Of a DNA stretch of 64,000 nucleotides, positions 19,320 through 28,176 are shown piece after piece; within the stretch, counting starts at the first letter, position 1; each line of letters starts with the position of its first letter. This DNA is from Armatimonadota bacterium (GTDB lineage Bacteria; Sysuimicrobiota; Sysuimicrobiia; Sysuimicrobiales; Sysuimicrobiaceae): positions 79,591 to 143,590 of the forward strand of contig JAVKGX010000005.1 in assembly GCA_031432545.1 (NCBI GenBank). Reading direction: 5' to 3'. The position numbers were made by a program, and so were the translations under genes. Under the pieces are notes generated by a model that worked only from the letters and a program-made list of their open reading frames with translations, had not been told where the DNA came from and searched no databases.

Positions 19320-19694
19320 GTGATCACGATCACAGAGACCGCCGCGGGGAAGCTGAAGGAGATTCTGGCGCAGGAAGACGCGCCCAAAGGCCACCTGCGT
19401 CTGTTCGTGGCCAAGGGCGGTTGCGAGGGCTACACATACGGCATGGGGTTCGACGACGAGGTCCGCGAGGGCGACCGTGTGCTCGAGCAACACGGCGTCC
19501 GTCTCGTTGTCGATCCGTTGACTTTCAAGGTGATGGCGGGCGCGCGGATCGACTACCGCCGCACGCCGATGGGGGAAGGGTTCGCGGTGCACAACCCGAG
19601 GGCGGTCGCCACCTGTGGCTGCGGGCACTCCTTCAAGACGCAGGACGATCCCGGCGAGCCCGATCCGTGCGAGCAGGCGGAGGATACCCGATGA
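19320..19694 (+). CDS. A-type iron-sulfur carrier (IscA/HesB family)
   Basis: A 124-residue protein with the A-type carrier fold. It starts at a GTG preceded by GGAGG, opens MITITETAAGKLKEIL, and has LRLFVAKGGCEGYTYGMGF and the C-terminal pair ATCGCGHSF; the Cys of GGCEG and the two of CGCG are the cluster ligands. Such proteins receive Fe-S clusters from a scaffold and pass them to apo-enzymes. Here LipA, IspG and the Mo-hydroxylase Fe-S subunit are possible clients. A short acidic tail follows the CGCG motif. It overlaps the NifU-like gene by four bases. Confidence 0.9.
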   Translation: MITITETAAGKLKEILAQEDAPKGHLRLFVAKGGCEGYTYGMGFDDEVREGDRVLEQHGVRLVVDPLTFKVMAGARIDYRRTPMGEGFAVHNPRAVATCGCGHSFKTQDDPGEPDPCEQAEDTR

Positions 19695-19948
19695 GCGAGG
19701 CCGTCCAGCAGGTAGAGCCGACGCTGCACGAGCGCGTCCAGCGGGTGCTCGACACCATCCGGCCCTATATCCAGGCCGACGGGGGTGACATCGAACTGGT
19801 CGACGTCGCCGACGGCGTCGTGCAGATCCGACTCGCCGGGGCGTGCGTCGGCTGCATGTACTCTATGATGACGCTGCAGGCCGGCGTCGAGCGCATGATC
19901 CGGGAGGAGATTCCCGAGATCAAGGCCGTGGAAGCCGTTCCCTTCTAG
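19691..19948 (+). CDS. NifU-like C-terminal (Nfu) domain protein
   Basis: An 85-residue Nfu-type domain: VLDTIRPYIQADGGDIELVDV, then the cluster-binding CxxC in GACVGCMYSMMTLQAGVE. Nfu proteins bind a bridging 4Fe-4S cluster in a dimer and deliver it to targets, notably the auxiliary cluster of lipoyl synthase. The ATG overlaps the stop of the A-type carrier gene, so the two are made together. A strong terminator follows. Confidence 0.93.
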   Translation: MSEAVQQVEPTLHERVQRVLDTIRPYIQADGGDIELVDVADGVVQIRLAGACVGCMYSMMTLQAGVERMIREEIPEIKAVEAVPF

Positions 19949-19977
19949 CCGACGCGGTGCATCAGGGAAACGCTCGA

Positions 19978-20010
19978 GGCCCCTCCCCGACGGCGAGGGG
20001 CCGTTTCTTT
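19978..20010 (+). terminator. Intrinsic terminator after the Fe-S carrier operon
   Basis: An eight-base perfect stem GGCCCCTC / GAGGGGCC (19978-19985 with 19995-20002), a nine-base loop and a downstream T-rich GTTTCTTT. It is a classical factor-independent terminator 30 bases after the NifU-like stop. Confidence 0.85.
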
Positions 20011-20040
20011 GGGAGTGAGAAGCCAACGGGAGTGGTCGAG

Positions 20041-21501
20041 ATGGCGACCCAGTGGACACGGGTCCTCCGCAAACTGGACGACTACCGGTGGGAGATCCCG
20101 CGCGACTACAAGCCGGGCATGCGGGTACCCGGATTGGTGTACGCGGATGAGTCGATGCTGCGGCAAATCGGCCAGGACCAGGCCCTCGAACAAGTCGCCA
20201 ACGTCGCTACGCTGCCCGGCATCGTCCGGTATTCCCTGGCGATGCCCGACATCCACTGGGGCTACGGCTTCCCAGTGGGCGGCGTGGCGGCGATGCGCGC
20301 CGATGACGGCGTGATCTCACCGGGCGGAATCGGCTTCGACATCAACTGTGGGGTCCGGCTGCTGCGGACCGACCTCAGCGAGGAGGAGGTCCGACCGAAG
20401 CTGCGGGAGCTGGTCGAGACGTTGTTCCGCAACGTTCCCTCGGGCGTCGGCAGCACCGGTAAGGTACGGGTGTCGATGCAGGAGATCGACGATGTGCTGC
20501 GCTTTGGGGCGCGGTGGGCCGTCGAGAAAGGGTTCGGCACGCCGGCAGACCTCGACAGCATCGAAGCCGGAGGACAGCTGCGCGAGGCCGACCCTGCCAA
20601 CGTCAGCCACAGGGCGCGGGAGCGCGGCAAGGACCAGCTGGGCACCCTGGGCTCGGGGAACCACTTCCTGGAGGTCCAGGTCGTAGACCAGGTCTACGAT
20701 GCCCGCGCCGCCGGGGCGATGGGCATCACCGCACCCGGCCAAGTCGTCGTCTTCATCCACACGGGGTCGCGCGGGCTCGGCTACCAGATCTGCGAGGACT
20801 ATCTCAAGGTGATGGACCGTGCCGGCGCGAAATACGGCATCGCGCTGCCGGATCGCCAGTTGGCCTGCGCACCGTTCGGGTCGCCGGAGGGGCAGGACTA
20901 CTTCCGGGCGATGTGCTGCGCGGCGAATTTCGCGTGGGCCAACCGCCAGATGATCACGCACTGGGTGAGGGAGTCGTTCGCACGCGTGCTGGGACGGGCC
21001 CTGGAGGACATCGGGCTGCAGATCGTCTACGACGTCGCTCACAACATCGCCAAGCTGGAGACGTACCCGACGAACGGGGAACTGCAACGCGTCGTGGTGC
21101 ACCGCAAAGGCGCCACGCGTGCGTTTCCGCCGGGCCACCCCGAGGTTCCGGCGCGTTACCGCGACGTCGGCCAGCCGGTGCTGATCCCCGGCGACATGGG
21201 TCGCTACTCGTTCGTCGCCGTGGGCACCGAGCGCGCGATGGCGGAGACCTTCGGATCGACCTGCCACGGGGCCGGCCGTGTCCGCAGCCGCAAGGCGGCG
21301 GTGCGCGAACTGCGCGGGGTGGACGTCGCCAGCGTGCTGGAACGGAGGGGAATCCTCGTGCGCGCACAGAACCGCGGCCTGCTCGCCGAGGAGGCCTCGG
21401 AGGCCTACAAGGACGTCGCAGAGGTGGTCGAGGTCTGCCACGGCGCAGGCATCTCCCGGAAGGTGGCCCGCATGCGCCCGATCGGCGTGGTCAAGGGGTG
21501 A
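20041..21501 (+). CDS. rtcB: RNA-splicing ligase RtcB
   Basis: A 486-residue GTP- and Mn-dependent 3'-phosphate/5'-OH RNA ligase. Key features are [32 protein letters not shown] (metal Cys103), [20 protein letters not shown] and the guanylylated histidine His409 in [12 protein letters not shown]. In bacteria RtcB repairs cleaved tRNA/rRNA; no archease or rtcA gene is adjacent here. The ATG at 20041 follows GGGAGTGG. Its stop overlaps the GTG of the acyl-CoA dehydrogenase gene, an unusual pairing with no obvious functional link. Confidence 0.95.
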   Translation: MATQWTRVLRKLDDYRWEIPRDYKPGMRVPGLVYADESMLRQIGQDQALEQVANVATLPGIVRYSLAMPDIHWGYGFPVGGVAAMRADDGVISPGGIGFDINCGVRLLRTDLSEEEVRPKLRELVETLFRNVPSGVGSTGKVRVSMQEIDDVLRFGARWAVEKGFGTPADLDSIEAGGQLREADPANVSHRARERGKDQLGTLGSGNHFLEVQVVDQVYDARAAGAMGITAPGQVVVFIHTGSRGLGYQICEDYLKVMDRAGAKYGIALPDRQLACAPFGSPEGQDYFRAMCCAANFAWANRQMITHWVRESFARVLGRALEDIGLQIVYDVAHNIAKLETYPTNGELQRVVVHRKGATRAFPPGHPEVPARYRDVGQPVLIPGDMGRYSFVAVGTERAMAETFGSTCHGAGRVRSRKAAVRELRGVDVASVLERRGILVRAQNRGLLAEEASEAYKDVAEVVEVCHGAGISRKVARMRPIGVVKG

Positions 21502-22646
21502 GCGGCGTGGACTTCGATTTGACCGAGGCCCAGCGGATCGTGCAGCAGTCGGTCGGCGACTTCGCCGCGCGCGAGGTCCGGCCGCAGGCCGCGGCCTGGG
21601 ACCGCGAGGGGAGGTTCCCGCACGAAGTGGTGCCCCGGCTCGCCGAGCTCGGGCTGCTCGGGATGACGATCCCGGAGCAGTACGGCGGCAGCGAACTCGA
21701 CACGGTGAGCATCGCGCTGGCGATCGAGCGCATCGCCTGGGCCGACGGCGCGCTCGCGCTCACCGTTGCTTCGCACAACTCGTTGTGCGCGTCGCACATC
21801 GCACGCTTCGGCAGCTCGTGGCAGAAAGCGAGGTACCTGCCGCCCCTGGCGGCCGGGGAGGCATTGGGTGGGTGGTGCCTGACCGAGCCCCACGCCGGCA
21901 GTGACGCTGCAGCGATCCGGACCCGAGCGGAACGGCGCGGGAGCGTGTACGTGCTCAACGGTTCCAAGGTCTTCGTGACGCAGGGGTCCGTTGCCGGCGT
22001 GTACGTCGTGCTCGCCGTGACCGATCCCACGCGCGCGCGAGAGGGGATCAGTGCATTCATCGTCGAGCGCCAGACACCCGGTGTGAGGGTGGGCAAGAAG
22101 GAGGACAAGCTGGGTCTACGCGCGTCCGACACCGCCGAGGTCGTCTTCGAGGATGCCGAGGTGCCGGAGGACAACCGCATTGGTGAGGAGGGCGCCGGAT
22201 ACGAGCAGGCGATGCGGGTGCTGGAAGGCGGCCGCATCGGAATCGGCGCGATGGCGGTGGGGATCGGGCGGGCGTCGCTGGAGGCGAGCCTCGCGTACGC
22301 GCGGCAACGGCACGCGTTCGGGCAACCCATCGCGCAGTTTCAGGCGGTGCAGTGGATGCTGGCCGACATGGCGATGGAGCTGGACGCCGCGTGGCTGCTG
22401 GTTCTGCGCTCGGCGTGGCTCGCCGATCGGCAGCTGCCGTTCCGGCGCGAAGCGAGCATGGCCAAGCTGTACGCCTCCGAGGCGGCGCGGCGAGCCACCA
22501 ACAAGGCCGTCCAGATCCATGGCGGGTACGGTTTCATCAAGGACTATCCGGTCGAGCGCTACTATCGCGACGTCAAGCTGTGTGAGATCGGCGAGGGAAC
22601 CAGCGAGATCCAGCGGCTGATCATCGCCCGTGAAACGCTCGGGTGA
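21498..22646 (+). CDS. Acyl-CoA dehydrogenase
   Basis: A 382-residue FAD enzyme oxidising an acyl-CoA to the enoyl-CoA and passing electrons to ETF. Visible features are [31 protein letters not shown], the FAD/substrate motif [49 protein letters not shown] and the catalytic base Glu366 in [11 protein letters not shown]. The Glu position is that of short/branched-chain enzymes, which suits isobutyryl- or isovaleryl-CoA made by the branched-chain dehydrogenase upstream, though the substrate is inferred. GTG at 21498 overlaps the rtcB stop; GTG at 21507 is an alternative. Confidence 0.92.
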   Translation: MSGVDFDLTEAQRIVQQSVGDFAAREVRPQAAAWDREGRFPHEVVPRLAELGLLGMTIPEQYGGSELDTVSIALAIERIAWADGALALTVASHNSLCASHIARFGSSWQKARYLPPLAAGEALGGWCLTEPHAGSDAAAIRTRAERRGSVYVLNGSKVFVTQGSVAGVYVVLAVTDPTRAREGISAFIVERQTPGVRVGKKEDKLGLRASDTAEVVFEDAEVPEDNRIGEEGAGYEQAMRVLEGGRIGIGAMAVGIGRASLEASLAYARQRHAFGQPIAQFQAVQWMLADMAMELDAAWLLVLRSAWLADRQLPFRREASMAKLYASEAARRATNKAVQIHGGYGFIKDYPVERYYRDVKLCEIGEGTSEIQRLIIARETLG

Positions 22647-22718
22647 ATTCGATGAGCGGGGACGGACCCCGCTCCAGCGGACGGCCCTCCGAACCCCGCA
22701 CCACGGATCACGGCGCCC

Positions 22719-24035
22719 ATGACCGGGGCCTGGCTGGTCGTCCTGTTCTTGATCTCCGTCAACGCGTTGTATGTGCTGGCGGAGTTTGCGGCCGTGAGCG
22801 TCCGCCGGACCCAGGTCCGCCGGTTGGCAGAGCAGGGCAACCGGCTGGCCGCCATGCTGCTGTCCGTCGTGGAGGATCGCCGCGCCCTGGACACGTACGT
22901 GGCGGCGTGCCAGATCGGCATCACGTGGTCGAGCCTGGTACTGGGGGCCTACGGCCAGGCGACGCTGGCGCCCCGCGTCGCACCGCTGTTCGAGAGCTGG
23001 GGCGGGTTGCAGCAGGCCGCCGCCCACTCCACTTCGGCGGTGGTCGTGCTCGTTGGGCTCACGGCCCTGCAGGTCGTCCTCGGCGAACTCGTGCCCAAGT
23101 CGGCCGCCCTGCAGCACCCCACGCCCTCCGCCCTGTATACCGCGCTGCCCATGCGGTGGTCCCTGGCCGCCTACGCGTGGTTCATCCGTCTGCTCAACGG
23201 CAGCGCGTGGGCCGTGTTGCGCCTGCTGGGGATGGCGTCGACCGGCCACCGGCACATCCACTCGCCGGATGAGATCGAGCTGCTGATCGCGCAAAGCCGC
23301 GACGCGGGGCTGCTGGAGCCTGACGAGCACGACCGGCTGCGCCGGGCGCTGCGGCTGGCCCGGCGGCCGGTGCGGCAGTTGATGGTCCCCCGGCCCCAGA
23401 TGGTCGCCCTCGATCTGACTGCGCCGGCCGACGAACTGGTGGACCGCGTCCTGACCGCTCCGTACACGCGGCTGCCTGCCTACGAGGGGTCGATCGACAG
23501 GGTCGTGGGCGTCCTGCACACCAAGGACTTCGCGTTGTGCTGGCTGGACGGCGCAGACGCCGCGTCCGTCCGCGCGTCGCTGCGGCCGCCCCTGTTCGTT
23601 CCCGAGAGCATGACGGCCGACCGGGTCCTGGCGCGGCTGCGGGAGGGGCGCAGCCACATGGCCATCGTGCTGGACGAGTTCGGCGGCGTGGCGGGGTTGG
23701 TGACGGTCGAAGACGTCCTCGGGGAGGTGCTGGGCGAGGTGGGCGACGAGTTCCACGCGCCCGAGCCCGCCCCCGAGCCGATGCCCGACGGACGCGTGCG
23801 GTTGCCCGGGCGGATGCCTCTCGACGAGGCCGAAGCGTGGCTGGGCACCCGATGGGAAGGCGAGTCCGAGACAGTCGGCGGACTGGTCGTCGAGACCCTC
23901 GGACGGGTGCCGGTGGCGGGCGAGCGCGTGAACGTGCGGGGCGTGGACGTCGAGGTGGAGCGCGTCGCGGGCCACGCCGTGCTGTCGGTCTTGGCGACCC
24001 CTCTGCGGCCGGACGGCGGAGGAGAGGATGGATAG
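22719..24035 (+). CDS. CNNM/CorC family membrane protein (first of tandem pair)
   Basis: A 438-residue protein with an N-terminal DUF21/CNNM membrane domain (residues 1-190, about four hydrophobic helices; AEFAAVSVRRTQVRRL and LGELVPKSAAL), two CBS domains (about 210-335; LMVPRPQMVALDL, SHMAIVLDEFGGVAGLVTVEDVL) and a CorC/HlyC C-terminal domain (RVRLPGRMPLDEAEAWLG). Family members are linked to Mg/Co efflux or homeostasis; haemolysin is a historical label. No strong ribosome-binding site is visible. Its end overlaps the second copy by eight bases. Confidence 0.85.
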   Translation: MTGAWLVVLFLISVNALYVLAEFAAVSVRRTQVRRLAEQGNRLAAMLLSVVEDRRALDTYVAACQIGITWSSLVLGAYGQATLAPRVAPLFESWGGLQQAAAHSTSAVVVLVGLTALQVVLGELVPKSAALQHPTPSALYTALPMRWSLAAYAWFIRLLNGSAWAVLRLLGMASTGHRHIHSPDEIELLIAQSRDAGLLEPDEHDRLRRALRLARRPVRQLMVPRPQMVALDLTAPADELVDRVLTAPYTRLPAYEGSIDRVVGVLHTKDFALCWLDGADAASVRASLRPPLFVPESMTADRVLARLREGRSHMAIVLDEFGGVAGLVTVEDVLGEVLGEVGDEFHAPEPAPEPMPDGRVRLPGRMPLDEAEAWLGTRWEGESETVGGLVVETLGRVPVAGERVNVRGVDVEVERVAGHAVLSVLATPLRPDGGGEDG

Positions 24036-25341
24036 CTGGACCCCAGTGGCCGTCATCGCCGGTCTGATCCTGCTCAACGGCGTGTTCGTCGCCGCGGAGT
24101 TTGCCATCGTCGGTGCTCCCCGCGCTCGCATCCAGTACCGCGCCGCGCTCGGGCACCGTCTGGCGCGCCGGGTGTGGGACGTACTGCAGGACCCGCAGCG
24201 GCAGGATCGCTACGTGGCCACCGCCCAATTGGGCATCACCTTCGCCAGCATCGGGCTGGGCATGTACGGCGAGCATGTCGTCGCCGACTGGCTCGCCGAG
24301 GTGTTCGGATCGCTGGGTGCCGGGCGCTGGATCGCCGCCCACACAGTGGGCAGCGCGACGGCGGTGGTCCTGCTGACCTACCTGCACATCGTGCTGGGCG
24401 AGATGGTCCCCAAGGCTCTGGCGTTGCAGCGCGCCGAGCAGACGGCCTACTGGGTCACGCCGTTGATGGGGTGGCTTCGGACGGCCCTGTATCCGCTTGT
24501 GGCAGGATTGAACGGCGCGGGCAACAGCGTCCTCCGACTGCTGGGCATCCGACGGCAGGCGGCGACGCATCACTACTACACACCGGAGGAGCTGCTGTAT
24601 GTCGTGCAGGAGAGCGCAGAGGGCGGGGTGCTGCAGCGTGAGTCGGGGAGGATGCTGCGGGAGTTGTTCGAGTTCGGAGACCGCACGGCGGCCGAGGTGA
24701 TGGTGCCGCGGGTGCGCATCGTCGGGATCCCGATCGGTGCCACGTCCCAGGAGATTTCCGCGATCCTCCGCGCCCAGCCACATACCCGCTACCCGGTGTA
24801 TCGGGGTGACCTCGACCACGTGGTGGGCATGGTCCACATCAAGGATCTGCTGCGGCTGTACGGCGGGCGCCGATCGCTGGAACTGCCGGATGTGCGGTCT
24901 GTGCCGTTCGTACCGCAGACGGCGACCCTGACGGCCGTGTTGGCGGCGATGCGCCGGGCGCGCACGCAGATCGCGATCGTCATCGACGAGCACGGGGGTA
25001 CTTCGGGGCTCGTGACGGTCGAGGATCTGTTCGAGGAGGTTGTGGGCGATATCGAGGAATCGGGAGGGCGGCGTCCGGACATCTACGAGGACGACACCGG
25101 ACGCGTGCGCGCGGCGGGAACGGCGAGGCTGGACGAAGTCGGCGAGCGCTTCGGGCGAGTGCTGGAGCACGAAGAGGTGGACACCGTCAGCGGTCTGGTG
25201 CTGGCGCTGCTCGGCCGGCCACCGGCGGTCGGTGATGCGGTCACCTACGACGGGCTGCGATTTGAAGTCCTGGCCGTCAAGGGGTACGGTGTGGAAGAGT
25301 GCGCGATACGACGCGTGGACGCAGAGGAGGGTTCGCGTTGA
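24028..25341 (+). CDS. CNNM/CorC family membrane protein (second of tandem pair)
   Basis: A 437-residue paralogue of the upstream gene in the same order of domains: CNNM membrane domain (AEFAIVGAPRARIQYR, LGEMVPKALALQ), two CBS domains (VMVPRVRIVGIPI, TQIAIVIDEHGGTSGLVTVEDLF) and a CorC_HlyC domain. The pair is translationally coupled (ATG inside the previous gene after GGAGAGG), suggesting a heteromeric transporter or regulator. The second copy retains longer acidic surface loops (DIEESGGRRPDIYEDD) and overlaps the TTG start of the next gene. Confidence 0.87.
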   Translation: MDSWTPVAVIAGLILLNGVFVAAEFAIVGAPRARIQYRAALGHRLARRVWDVLQDPQRQDRYVATAQLGITFASIGLGMYGEHVVADWLAEVFGSLGAGRWIAAHTVGSATAVVLLTYLHIVLGEMVPKALALQRAEQTAYWVTPLMGWLRTALYPLVAGLNGAGNSVLRLLGIRRQAATHHYYTPEELLYVVQESAEGGVLQRESGRMLRELFEFGDRTAAEVMVPRVRIVGIPIGATSQEISAILRAQPHTRYPVYRGDLDHVVGMVHIKDLLRLYGGRRSLELPDVRSVPFVPQTATLTAVLAAMRRARTQIAIVIDEHGGTSGLVTVEDLFEEVVGDIEESGGRRPDIYEDDTGRVRAAGTARLDEVGERFGRVLEHEEVDTVSGLVLALLGRPPAVGDAVTYDGLRFEVLAVKGYGVEECAIRRVDAEEGSR

Positions 25342-26318
25342 TCACGACGGTTGTCGGCAGTTACCCGAAGGTTCCGGATCTGCCAGCTCCCGGCAAATGG
25401 CGCACCGGGGCGGAGAAGCTGCAGCGCGGCCAGATCACCCCCGAGGCCTTTCGGGCGATCGAGGACGAGGTGACGCGGGAGGTGATCGCGGAGCAGGTCG
25501 AAGCGGGTCTGGATTTGATCACCGACGGCCAGATCCGGTGGGAGGACGGTCAGACCTACTTCGCGCGGCGGATGGGGGGCTTTTCGATCGACGGCCTGCA
25601 GCGGTGGTTCGACACGAATGTCTACTACCGGGAGCCGGTGTGCGAGGGCGAGGTCACCTGGCGGGAGCCGATCACCGTCGAGGACTACCGGTTCGCGGTC
25701 TCGTCCAGCCCTCGGCCGGTCAAGCCGGTGGTGACCGGGCCGTACACGATCGCGCGCCTGAGCCAGAACCGCCACTACCCGACGTTTGCTGAGTTCGTGC
25801 TCGCGCTGGCGCGTACGTTGAACCGTGAACTCCACGCGCTGGCCGCCGAACGTCCGTCGTGGATCCAGGTCGACGAGCCGGCCATCACCCAGTACAAACC
25901 TGACTTTCCGCTATTCCGGGACGCGATGGCGGTTCTGGTCGAAGGCGTCGACGCGCCGCTGGCGCTGTACACGTACTTTGGCGACGTGGCCGGGATCTAC
26001 CCGCAGATCCTCGATTTGCCCTTCGGTCTGATCGGACTGGACTTCGTTGCCGGCCACCGCAACTGGGAGGTGGTCCAAGACGCCCGGTTCCCGGACGACC
26101 GGGTTTTGGGTTTCGGGATCCTCGACGCGCGCAATACGCGCATGGAGACCGTCGACGAGGTACGGGCGGCGCTGGACCGGGTGGCGAAGATCGTGCCGCT
26201 CGACCGCCTCCACCTCAGTCCCAGCGCCGGACTGGAGTTCCTGCCCCGCCGGGTGGCCAGGGCGAAGATCGCGCGGATCGCCGAAGTCAAGCGCGTCGTC
26301 GAGGGGGTGACCGCATGA
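25338..26318 (+). CDS. Core-MetE-like protein without zinc ligands
   Basis: A 326-residue protein of the cobalamin-independent methionine synthase C-terminal (core-MetE) family: TTVVGSYPK, ITDGQIRWEDGQTYFARRM, PVVTGPYTIARLS, WIQVDEPAI, GFGILDARN and LHLSPSAGLEFLP. The zinc ligands of the family are absent: the HxC site reads Tyr211-Thr-Tyr213 and the C-terminal SPxCG Cys is Ala297, whereas the neighbour keeps all three. It may be a non-catalytic partner or use a different chemistry. The start is a TTG overlapping the upstream stop, with GAGGAGGG seven bases before it. Confidence 0.8.
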   Translation: MITTVVGSYPKVPDLPAPGKWRTGAEKLQRGQITPEAFRAIEDEVTREVIAEQVEAGLDLITDGQIRWEDGQTYFARRMGGFSIDGLQRWFDTNVYYREPVCEGEVTWREPITVEDYRFAVSSSPRPVKPVVTGPYTIARLSQNRHYPTFAEFVLALARTLNRELHALAAERPSWIQVDEPAITQYKPDFPLFRDAMAVLVEGVDAPLALYTYFGDVAGIYPQILDLPFGLIGLDFVAGHRNWEVVQDARFPDDRVLGFGILDARNTRMETVDEVRAALDRVAKIVPLDRLHLSPSAGLEFLPRRVARAKIARIAEVKRVVEGVTA

Positions 26319-27307
26319 GCGCGCTGCCGCTGTTCCCGACGACCACCGTCGGGTCGTTCCCCAAGCCGCCGTACCTCCTGGAGGCGCGCCGCAGGCGCCT
26401 GCGTGGGCAGGCCGACCCCGACGAACTCCGCGATCTGGAACGCCGCGCCACACGGGAGTGGATCGAGCGCCAGATGGCGCTGGGGATCGACATCCTGGTC
26501 GACGGCGAGATGTACCGCGGCGACATGGTGGCGTTCTTCGCCGACGAGATGGAAGGCTTCGAGATCGCCGGATTGGTGCGGTCGTACGGCAATCGGTTCT
26601 ACCCGAAGCCGGTGGTGACGGGTCCGGTGGGGCGGCGACGGCCCATCACCGTCGAGTGGTTCCGCTATGCCCAGTCTCTGACCGATCGGCCGGTCAAGGG
26701 CATGCTCACCGGGCCGTACACGATCGCGGAATGGTCGTTCAACGAGTACTACCCGACACGGCGCGCGCTCGTCATGGAGCTCGCACGCGCGATCCACGAG
26801 GAGGCGGTGGACCTGGAGCGCGCGGGTGCGCGCTTCATCCAGATCGACGAGCCCGCCATCCACACGCGCCCAGACGAGGACTTCGCGCTGGCGGCCGAAG
26901 CGATGGAGATCGTGACTGACGGCCTGGGTGCTTACACGATCACCCACATCTGCTACGGGGACGTTCCGCGGATCTATCCCGCGATGCTAAAGCTGGCGGT
27001 GAATCAGATCGACCTGGCGCTCAAGAACGAGGAGTTCGCGCTGCTGGAGACGTTCAGGCAGCACCCCTTCACCCGTGACATCGGGCTGGGTGTTGTGGAC
27101 GCCCACTCGCACCGGGTCGAGTCGGTCGAGGAGATCGCGCAAGGCATCCGGCTCGCCTTGGAGGTATTCGAGCCGCGCCAGATCTGCGTCTCGCCCGACT
27201 GCGGTCTGAAGACGCGGACGACGGAGGAGACGGTGGCCAAGCTGCGCGCGATGGTCACGGCCGCCGGGCTCGTCCGCGCGGAGGTCGCACGCGGGGTGGG
27301 GGCGTAG
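26315..27307 (+). CDS. Core-MetE-type methionine synthase (zinc site intact)
   Basis: A 330-residue core-MetE protein lacking the N-terminal half of classical MetE. It has TTVGSFPKPPYLLEARR, ILVDGEMYRGDMVAFF, FIQIDEPAIHTR and zinc ligands His211-x-Cys213 (THICYGDV) and Cys296 (SPDCGLKTR). Proteins of this size transfer a methyl group to homocysteine, in some lineages from a corrinoid protein or another donor rather than polyglutamyl methyl-THF. The donor here is unknown. It overlaps the zinc-less paralogue by four bases, so the two are probably made in equal amounts. Confidence 0.85.
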   Translation: MSALPLFPTTTVGSFPKPPYLLEARRRRLRGQADPDELRDLERRATREWIERQMALGIDILVDGEMYRGDMVAFFADEMEGFEIAGLVRSYGNRFYPKPVVTGPVGRRRPITVEWFRYAQSLTDRPVKGMLTGPYTIAEWSFNEYYPTRRALVMELARAIHEEAVDLERAGARFIQIDEPAIHTRPDEDFALAAEAMEIVTDGLGAYTITHICYGDVPRIYPAMLKLAVNQIDLALKNEEFALLETFRQHPFTRDIGLGVVDAHSHRVESVEEIAQGIRLALEVFEPRQICVSPDCGLKTRTTEETVAKLRAMVTAAGLVRAEVARGVGA

Positions 27308-28027
27308 GTGGCCGAGGTCCGGCGATCGCGCCGGCGGCGCCGCAGGCGCACCGCGGCTGTGGCGGCACCGGCCCCGACCGAGGCGGGTCCGGGGACCGGG
27401 GTCGCCGACCTCCCCCGCGCCGTAACCGTCACCGGCCATCGGTACATCCGGGCGGCGCCCCAAGCGGTGTATGGCATGATCAGCCGGCTGGAGCACCTGC
27501 CGCGATGGACGACGCTGTGGTTCCGGTCGGACGTGGTCGACCGAAAGCAGGGTCAGGTGACGGTGCAGTTGCGGGGGTACGTAGCAGGACTGCCGGTGGA
27601 ATCGACGGTTCGGGCAACGCTGCAGCCCCCACGTGCACTCCAGTGGCGACAGCTGGCGGGGACGCTCCTGCACTACGGAGCGCGGTTCGAGCTGGACGGG
27701 GTCGAGGAGGGTACGCTCGTCACATATACGGTCCAGATGGAACCGGGAACTGTACTGCTGGGCGAGGGGGCCACCCGGCTCGTGCTCGTCGAGGAGGTCG
27801 AGCGCACCCTCGGTCGCCTGAAGATCAGCGCCGAACGCGAACTGGTGGCCGAAGAGATCCGGCTGATGAAAGCGAGGCCTGCGGGGTCGACCCTGGGGCC
27901 CACGGAAGCACCTCCGGCACCGCCCCCATCGGCCGAACAACCGACGACGGCCGGTGCCGCCGCAGAACAAGCAACCTCGGCACCGGCCAGGAAGCGGCGC
28001 CGCAGGAGAAGGCGGTCGCGACACTGA
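27308..28027 (+). CDS. SRPBCC-fold protein with arginine-rich tails
   Basis: A 239-residue protein starting at a GTG directly after the previous stop. Residues about 40-190 look like an SRPBCC/START-type lipid- or ligand-binding domain (HRYIRAAPQAVYGMISRLEHLPRWTTLW, then strands VTVQLRGYVAG and ATLQPPRALQWRQL). Both ends are strongly basic, RRSRRRRRRR at the N-terminus and RKRRRRRRRSRH at the C-terminus, joined by Pro/Ala-rich linkers. Such tails suggest binding to nucleic acid or anionic membrane. It completes the MetE-like operon; its role there is unknown. Confidence 0.65.
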   Translation: MAEVRRSRRRRRRRTAAVAAPAPTEAGPGTGVADLPRAVTVTGHRYIRAAPQAVYGMISRLEHLPRWTTLWFRSDVVDRKQGQVTVQLRGYVAGLPVESTVRATLQPPRALQWRQLAGTLLHYGARFELDGVEEGTLVTYTVQMEPGTVLLGEGATRLVLVEEVERTLGRLKISAERELVAEEIRLMKARPAGSTLGPTEAPPAPPPSAEQPTTAGAAAEQATSAPARKRRRRRRRSRH

Positions 28028-28089
28028 CCGAGATGCCGGCCGCCCCGCCCGGTCAGGCTACCAGCCCAGTCAATGGGTCGGCGGATCTA

Positions 28090-28098
28090 TGATATAGT
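28090..28098 (+). promoter_or_regulatory. Extended -10 promoter element (TGATATAGT)
   Basis: TG-A-TATAGT, with the TGn extension and five of six -10 positions. It stands in an AT-rich patch about 80 bases before the solute-binding lipoprotein gene. No matching -35 is seen. Confidence 0.5.
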
Positions 28099-28176
28099 GA
28101 CCTTGTCGATCCGTGTTCTCCACGATCCCTCTGCGCGCTTCCGGTTCCCAGCGAAGACTGACGAGGAGGTGCAGCC

